Assembly: GCA_947247005.1 (NCBI GenBank)
Contig: OX365957.1
Span: 14,046,817 to 14,110,816 of the forward strand
DNA from: Spisula solida
Lineage: Eukaryota; Mollusca; Bivalvia; Venerida; Mactridae
Length of the DNA stretch: 64,000 nucleotides
Direction of reading: 5' to 3'
The position numbers and the translations under genes were made by a program. Of this stretch, positions 57,501 to 64,000 are shown piece after piece. The first letter of the stretch is position 1. Every line of letters starts with the position of its first letter. The notes under the pieces are model-generated. The model had not been told where the DNA came from, did not search any database, and was given only the letters and a program-made list of their open reading frames with translations.

Positions 57501-57505
57501 AGAAG
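57490..57505 (+). CDS. Possible 16-nt terminal coding exon of the plus-strand lectin
   Basis: A strong acceptor (GCATTTCATTTCAG) precedes CCATTAGTTAAAGAAG and then GTAAGT. Joined in phase to exon 4 it gives Pro-Ile-Ser-stop. It would be a microexon with the stop just inside it and further 3' UTR beyond. The alternative is a more distant last exon that I did not find. Confidence 0.35.
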
Positions 57506-58249
57506 GTAAGTTAAAAGTATTACAATATTTATACGTTTTTATTTTGAAATACTGTATACGTCACATTCGGAGATTTTCAGTACATTTATAATAAGTGCAT
57601 ATTTACTGAAAAAAAAAGATTTACAAATTATAAATAAAACGGCGCTTATACAAATCATGCTCGGTTCTAAATGTACTGTTTAACTTGATATATTCTATTT
57701 TGCATGTTAAACTCTCCGCAGTTTCTTGCGAGATATTTATGGGGCATATTTTCCAAATATTAGAATGTGTTCAAATTTTGTATATGAACAGAGTACCATG
57801 TTACAAGCAGAACAAAAAAAAATAAAGCGTAGGTCATGAGTAATCTGTAAATAAATACGCACATAGGGAGAACACCACAAAGGCAGGTAACTCATAAATA
57901 ATTTCTGTGACCTAGGCTTTATTTATTGTTTGCTGTTTCTAACATGATTGTTCATTCTTATACTTTTGGGAGGTGTTTCCCCCACATCTTTCGTACAACA
58001 AACTGAAGTAAACGCATTTAAATTGAAAAGCAACATGACAAAAACATTAATGGCAAAAGTCGTATATGCTAGTTTTGTTATTATCTTTTACTTACAAACA
58101 GTGGACATATTATGTATGCAACTACAGGGTTGTATGGTTACATGTTCATTTGCACAGGAACTTCCATAATTTAAAAAAATGAAAAGAAAGTAAGAAAAAA
58201 AAAGTTTGAAAAAAAATCACTAGGAGAGAGAGAAATCAATAAAATATAT

Positions 58250-58841
58250 ATGAGCCAGTCTCCAGGAAAATCTGCTATTTTGACAAAACATTTGATTTTG
58301 AGATTTTTTATTATCTAAAAGTGTAATCTTAATTAAGCAAAATGCGAACGAAATTTTGTTAATATCTTTTAAGGAAGTTACAGCTGTTTAGTTGAGGCCC
58401 TATTCAGAACTTTTGTGCGTGACGTCGCCACGTCATTCAAACGTTATTCGACGTCGTTGGAACAAATACTTTATAAATACTGCATTTGATCAATTCCTGA
58501 CGTAAACTGCTCAAAATGGTATCAAGTTTAAGAATAGTTTTTTAAGTTTTAAGATATACATCCAAATTGTAAATGTTCACATTTAGAGAAATACTACTAC
58601 TGTTTTAAACAACTAACTCCTCGTTTTTCTCAATCAGAGTACTTTTCTGAAATTGGTCACCATAACAACGAAGTAAATGATTTCGACATTATTCATGAGA
58701 AATTTTTAAGCTAGGATATAGTAGTATATGGATAAATGACTTACAATTGAATCTATTGATATGTCATTTTTCTTAATTTGAAAGCTTTTTTAAGTAATTA
58801 CATAATGTCAATATAGCAGGTTTTCCTGGAGACTGGCTCAT
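58250..58841. mobile_element. 592-bp TIR element, copy 2
   Basis: It is colinear with the copy at 52154, with the same ends (ATGAGCCAGTCTCCAGG) and the same length, but a differing interior (one copy has an extra GTGACGTCGCCACGTC). It is a non-autonomous DNA element. Confidence 0.85.
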
Positions 58842-59903
58842 ATTTTACTTATTTTTTTTCATTTTTTTTCATTTTTGTTTCAATTTTTTATTTTATTTAA
58901 TTAAATTATGCAAGTTCCTGTGGTCCATGTGGCTTGTATTCGTTATTTGTGTGTTCGTTTTTGTGTCTTCCGTGCTCTGCCTTTCCTGTTAGATGCTGCA
59001 TTTCCTCTTTCCTATCCGAAATGTTATCTTTTTGTTTATTATTTTCAGATGACCGCATATTTTGCAGAACACTATGGAGACAAAGATTATGGCATTATTT
59101 TGTCTGAATTTGTTGATTAGTTATATTAATTACAGATATATATTACCGAATATTGTGTGCATATCTTTTGTTCTGAACCATTTTTTCATTGGCACATTCT
59201 CATCATTTGGAACACCTCGTACACATATCTGGCGCCAATCGGAACGGTCCGTACGATTCTACAGAATTGTACGAGGTCGTCCGAATGATCTGGCGTACTT
59301 CAGTAGAGATAAATGTCGAACGGATCGTTCCCATTGCTACTCCGTCTACACGGATATCTTTTATCATGATTACAGGCTAATTATCTCGTGTACACCATCA
59401 CCATATTGGTTAATTGAGCATAACTGTTAAAATTGTGTTTGTCATTGTCACGTGTTCTCGTGGTATGTGAGTTTTCTTTTGTGTGCGTTCCTTTGTTTCA
59501 TTTTGTGTTCTGTGTACTGTTATCAAAGTACTAACGGAAATCGTAAACATACGATCAAATTTAAATTATTTATCATTTGTTTACAACTATAACAGTGTAG
59601 CATTACCATGTGACTCTTGGCTACAGTTACAAGAAGAAATTTGTAAACATTTGAAAATAAGGTATTGATTTCTTCATCGATTTCTATGAAATATACGCAA
59701 CGCTAAAGGAAAAATGATTTGCTTTCCATGAAATATAAAATATTTTTTCTTCAGCTTTACCGATTTTTCCGTTACCCCGTGAAACCTACACGTTCCATGA
59801 TTTCACGGGTTAATTGACAAAACGGCACAGACGCTGAAGAATATTTTATAGTTCATGTATCCTGTTCAAGTGTATGTATGTTCAAGGTTACATGAACAAT
59901 TGC

Positions 59904-62160
59904 AGGCATCTTACAGAGCAAAAGACAAAGAAGTAAAAAGAAATGCAAGGAAGGACAAGCGAAAATTTGTAGAAAATCTGGTAGAAGAAGCAGAGCATGC
60001 AGCCTCACATGGAGAAATGAGCACGGTGTAGAAAATCACAAAACACCTATGTGGGAAAGTCACCACCTAGCCAGCGCGTGTTAAAAGATAAAAATGGACA
60101 CACAATAACAACAGAACAGGAACAGGCAATGCGTTGGGTACAATACTTCAAAGAAGTTCTGAACTGTCCGGAACCTGAAGATCCAGCCAGTCCTGAACCT
60201 GCTGAGGCGGATCTAGATATACATGTGGACATACCTACCATAGATGAAATCATGAACGCCATCAAAACACTCAAGAATAGGAAAGCACCTGGTGTAGACG
60301 CAATACATGCCGAAATGCTGGGAGGCAGACACTTCCATATCATCCAAAGTACTCTACAACCTCTTTAAATCAATCTGGAAATAGGAGACATTACCAGACG
60401 ACTGGAAAAAATGTCTTATTGTGAAATTACTAAAGAAAGGAGACCTCCAAATTTGTGACAACTGGAGAGGGATAACTTTACTATCAGTCCCAAGCAAAGT
60501 GTTCTGCAAAATAGAATAGACAAGGCAATAGACGAAATATTACGTGAAGAACAGGCAGGATTCAGACAAGGAAGGGGTGCATAGATCAAATATTCGCTAT
60601 CCGCACCATAATATAGCAAAGTATTGAATGGAATACACCACTCTTCATAAACTATGTGGATTTTAGGAAAGCATTCGACAGCGTGCATAGGGAAACACTG
60701 TGGAAATCTTACGATCCTATGGAATTCCAGTGCAGATATGCACCCTAATACAAACCTTCTATTACAAGTTTGAGTGCAGTGTCATCCTGGAAAACACCGT
60801 CGCAGAACCCTTTGATGTAAACTCTGGAGTTAGACAGGGATGCATACACTCATTAAAAGTTATAAGTAAACCAACACAGTAAATATCGATATTTGCAAAT
60901 AGTGTATATCATTTTGCTTCTAGTTTGAAATATTACACAATATAGAACTACAAAATGTATGATATTAATTTTTATTTTACAATTATTATATTTAAACATC
61001 TTAGGAACTGAAGTAGTTAAGTTGTTTATGCCTCCGTATCGCAGATGTGGGGTTTATTACTGATCAAATGCATGTCGATCGGTCGGTTTGAAGGCGAAAT
61101 GTTTTCCGATCAATGACTCCAAAACGGTCAGACATAGAACCAACAAACTTTAAGAGGAGGTTATTCATCTTCAGTAGATGACCCCAATTTATTTTGAGGT
61201 CACTATGGTTCAAATGTCAATATTACCGTGACATTCGAATACACCACGGTATCTGATCTACAACGTAAAAACGGTTGGTCCTACGTTCGTAAAACTTCAC
61301 AGACAGGTTGCTGATCATCCTCATAAGACTTCTACAAATGTGTAGGTCGATTAGTCAAAGGTCAAGGTCGAGTTGGCCTTAAGTATACATGACTTTTCGG
61401 TTGTCATGAGATATGTATAGTTTACAACCATCTCTTGTTCTTTCTGTAGTCGGAATTCTTTAGATTTCATGTTTTTGGGGTTTTGGTATTGCTTGACAAT
61501 GTGTAGTCAACATTTTAAGACATTGTACAATACACAGTGTTGTGCACGTGCATTTTTCAGAATTTGGAGGGTTCACGGTTCACTGCTTACACTAAGCCAA
61601 AAACAAATATCCAATCATTGGATATTGTAGTTATACTACTCGGATCAACACATGCAAAACTGAACAAGCTATCATGTATAATAAAAAAGATACAAGCGTA
61701 ACAAGTTGGTGTACTTATAACTTTTAATGAGTGTACTGTCTCCAATATTATTTCTGATGGTTATTGATTGGATACATAGAAAAGCAACAACAGATAAGAA
61801 AAGCGGTATTCAGTGGACCATCTTAAAAAAATTAGAAGATTTGGACTTTGCTGATGACCTGGCTGAACTATCTAGCAGCTTTGTTCACATACAAGAAAAG
61901 ACCGATACATTGAACCTATACGCAAAACAGACTGGCTTAAACGTCAACACTAAAAAGACAATGATAATGACTATCAACGCACCGGCAGAACTTTCGGACA
62001 TGGGATATTCCTGGGGCCAGGCCCAATACATAGCAAAGGACCACAGAAGACGGAGAGAACTTGTTGTAGCCTTATGTCCCATTGGGGATGAAGAGGAAAA
62101 GTAAAAGTAAGTTCAAGAGTATGTACCGAGACAGAAATAAAGAAAAAAATGATAAGAATA
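59904..62160 (+). pseudogene. Non-LTR (LINE) reverse-transcriptase remnant, split by an insertion
   Basis: Conceptual reading gives LINE RT landmarks in order: KAPGVDAIHAEML (60285), LPDDWKKCLIVKLLKKGD (60395), NWRGITLLSVPSKVF (60460), EQAGFRQGRG (60555), FINYVDFRKAFDSVHR (60650), SGVRQGC (60825), then after an 887-bp insertion LSPILFLMVIDW (61739), DLDFADDLAELSS (61840, the FADD active-site box) and GLNVNTKKT. It is inactive: an in-frame TAG near 60030, further stops and frameshifts in 60360-60620, and the insertion. No endonuclease domain or clear 3' tail was found. The exact clade (CR1/L2/RTE-like) is not decided. Confidence 0.85.
60847..61733. mobile_element. Tc1/mariner-type element (887 bp) inserted in the LINE RT
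   Basis: Its ends CACTCATTAAAAGTTATAAG are inverted with one mismatch in 29 bp and are flanked by TA. Removing the element and one TA restores TGC ATA CTG TCT CCA, i.e. the RT motif RQGC-ILSP. No transposase ORF remains. The interior 61027-61450 resembles the satellite-like repeat beginning TATGCCCCCGTATC, so this may be a nested second insertion. Confidence 0.85.
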
Positions 62161-62747
62161 AAGCCCAATTTAGTAATATAACTACTGTCGTGTTGTGTTA
62201 AAATGCAATTTCGGAAGAGTTACCTCCGTTTGACCATAACATTAAAACTGTAGTTTTAAAAGTTAAAAATCACATCGTGTTTTGATGTTTCATGGTTCAA
62301 TGATCCGCTGTATTTAACTTTGAAAATTAAAAAACTTTATTTAATGCTAACTGGTGAGATATGGAGTTCTATCAGTGAAATAAAACCTATATCAGTCACT
62401 GGTTATCACCTACAATGTGACTGATATAAGCTCAGCCCCCTCACAGGGACTACTTTAATTTACCAATATCTCAACACTAAAATGTCTGTAACTTTTTTAT
62501 TACTGAACGGAAACATGTCATGTGGGGGTTTTTATTCTTAGTTAGACCATTTCCTACAAGTTGGTGTATGATTTAATGCAAAATTCTCAAAAAATTCGTT
62601 TTCACCTATTCACCGTAATCCAAGATGGCGGATTTTGAAGTGAAAAATGAATGGAATAACATATTCATACGTAGCCTAACCACAGTGGTAATTTGGCATA
62701 AATAGTACCAGTTTTGACACCATAAAAGCATTAAATAAATAGAATAT

Positions 62748-62896
62748 TTGTTTGTTTTGATTGAATATGGTTAATATAATTATCATCTTGTAGTGATAAA
62801 AATTTAATATTTTCACTCGCGCTACGCGCTCTTGAAAATATTGAATTTTATCACTACACGATGAGATATAAACCATATTCAATCAAAACAAACAAA
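62748..62896. mobile_element. Snap-back element with GC-rich loop, second example
   Basis: Arms TTTGTTTGTTTTGATTGAAT and complement, loop CACTCGCGCTACGCGCTC, followed by ATCCTCTATATA. Also 149 bp. Confidence 0.65.
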
Positions 62897-63159
62897 AATC
62901 CTCTATATATTGATATTTTCTGGTGTTATTCAATAGCATGTAAACAAAATTTCATAAATAAAAAAGTCTTACGGTAAAAACACGTCACACTTATAAGATT
63001 TGTTAAGTCTATATGTTGTGGGTTGTCCTTGTGGTGTGTGGTCGTCCGTTTGGTATGTTATTGTCTTCTGACTCTTGTTCCGGCTTTGTTTATGTGACTG
63101 AGGCGACATGCATTGGGATGTCGTGTTTTTGTAATTGTTCAGTATTTCGCCCGCCTCCT

Positions 63160-63425
63160 CGATAGCCTAGTGGTTGAGCGTTCGCTTCGATAGCGGGAGG
63201 TCTCGGGTTCGATCCCTGGCTGCGTCATACCGAAGACGAAATAAAAATGGTACCAGAAATTTCCTTACTATACGCTCAGCATAAAAGGGAAACTGGCTTC
63301 TCTTATCTCATACCCTTGTGGCGATGGATAACATCAGGAATGAGGTGTCAAAAGTGATTAATATAAGTTTTAAAAACTTGGTTACAATCGACCTTAAATA
63401 AATTGGTATAAACTAAAAAGTATTT
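63160..63425 (+). mobile_element. tRNA-derived SINE (family B), well-preserved copy
   Basis: The head has A-box AGCCTAGTGGTTGAGCG and a perfect B-box GGTTCGATCC, followed by GTCATACCGAAGACGAAATA and GTGGCGATGGATAACATCAG. No Pol III terminator follows the head and the body is shared with 35139-35400, so it is a SINE, not a tRNA gene. Confidence 0.7.
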
Positions 63426-64000
63426 CGTGCAATCATTATTCCAAGAATAAAATAGTTTTGTACACCTTCGTGTACATCGAAAATTATACCTGAACCAACA
63501 AGATGTTTTTAAATAAACTTAGAACTATTTTTGCTAGTCTTGTCTTCTTAATGATTCGTGAATGCAGCTGCAAAAACTAATTATAGTAATACTTAAACCT
63601 TTTTTGACAACAGAAAATAGGACTTTGAAACTGTTTACTTTTATTGTTATTGTCTAGTTACGCGTTGGGAATTATCTGTGCCTATTGGTGTTCACATGTC
63701 CTTTATGTTTGTTTCTGGTGGATGCAACTCCGTGTACCCCCGTGTTCCTATTATTTTATATCGATTACTAGAAAACGGTGCTAGGTTTAATTTAAAGCTC
63801 CAGTACCGTCTACAGTAGTATTTGTCAAACTTAGATAATCAATTAAATGTCACATATTCTCCGAATTCGTCATTTCCACCCGGTCACTCTCTTTCGGATC
63901 TAGTTACATGTATCTTCGTATTGACAATTCGTTCTCTATCAGAGATTTGTTCCCGATATTCGTACCCTATTCGGTCCGTTGTTAATTCATTTATTCATAT

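Larger units (their letters stand above)
62170..64000. other. Right-end stretch without genes
   Basis: It holds a snap-back element and a SINE. A YY1-like CAAGATGGCGG occurs at 62621-62631 with no start context or exon around it. Nothing else seen. Confidence 0.5.

Noticed and set aside
59062..59430. 122-codon plus ORF
   Set aside because: No recognisable domain, no splice or start context; composition like surrounding noncoding DNA.
63160..63235. Possible tRNA gene
   Set aside because: Good A and B boxes, but the downstream body is shared with another dispersed copy; SINE head.

Overview
This window looks like nuclear DNA of a metazoan, most likely a bivalve mollusc. The coding content lies in small exons with GT-AG introns of 0.4 to 6 kb, and there is one eukaryotic tRNA gene. 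Two secreted single-domain C-type lectins are of the kind expanded in molluscs. The rest is AT-rich sequence packed with short inverted-repeat elements, tRNA-headed SINEs, minisatellites and low-copy satellite-like repeats. The bivalve assignment is inference; I cannot name the species.

Four protein genes can be rebuilt exon by exon with consistent phases. (1) An ING4/ING5-type chromatin reader on + (7902-20352, 249 aa) has two alternative copies of exon 4 whose lengths force a choice of exactly one. A tRNA-Pro(UGG) gene sits head-to-head 95 bp upstream of it. (2) A 190-aa protein on - (38636-34906) combines an SH3-like domain with a U1-type C2H2 zinc finger. (3) A C-type lectin on - (47978-43320, 381 aa) has a signal peptide, one CTLD and a methionine/serine-rich tandem-repeat tail. 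(4) A divergently oriented paralogous C-type lectin on + (49315-57500, about 166 aa) has identical internal exon lengths but no repeat tail.

Layout: 1-7.7 kb is repeat-only; 7.7-20.4 kb tRNA-Pro and ING; 20.4-34.9 kb is a gene-free stretch of MITEs, satellite-like repeats and SINEs; 34.9-38.7 kb the SH3/zinc-finger gene with a 1.1-kb intronic minisatellite; 38.7-43.2 kb is gene-free and holds a 1.04-kb Mutator-like foldback element with a perfect 9-bp target duplication; 43.2-57.5 kb the divergent lectin pair, its introns carrying many MITEs; 57.5-64 kb holds a second copy of a 592-bp TIR element, a dead LINE reverse transcriptase split by an 887-bp Tc1/mariner-type insertion, and a SINE.

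The most interesting pattern is that three of the four genes carry repeats seeded from their own splice junctions. These are the 5' splice site of SH3/ZnF exon 2 (22-23-bp units grading into a 42-copy minisatellite), the 3' splice site of lectin exon 4 (an 86-bp array), and the 3' end of ING exon 6 (duplicated across a microsatellite, the extra donor now dead). With the alternative ING exons and the Met-rich lectin tail, these are the items most worth following up.
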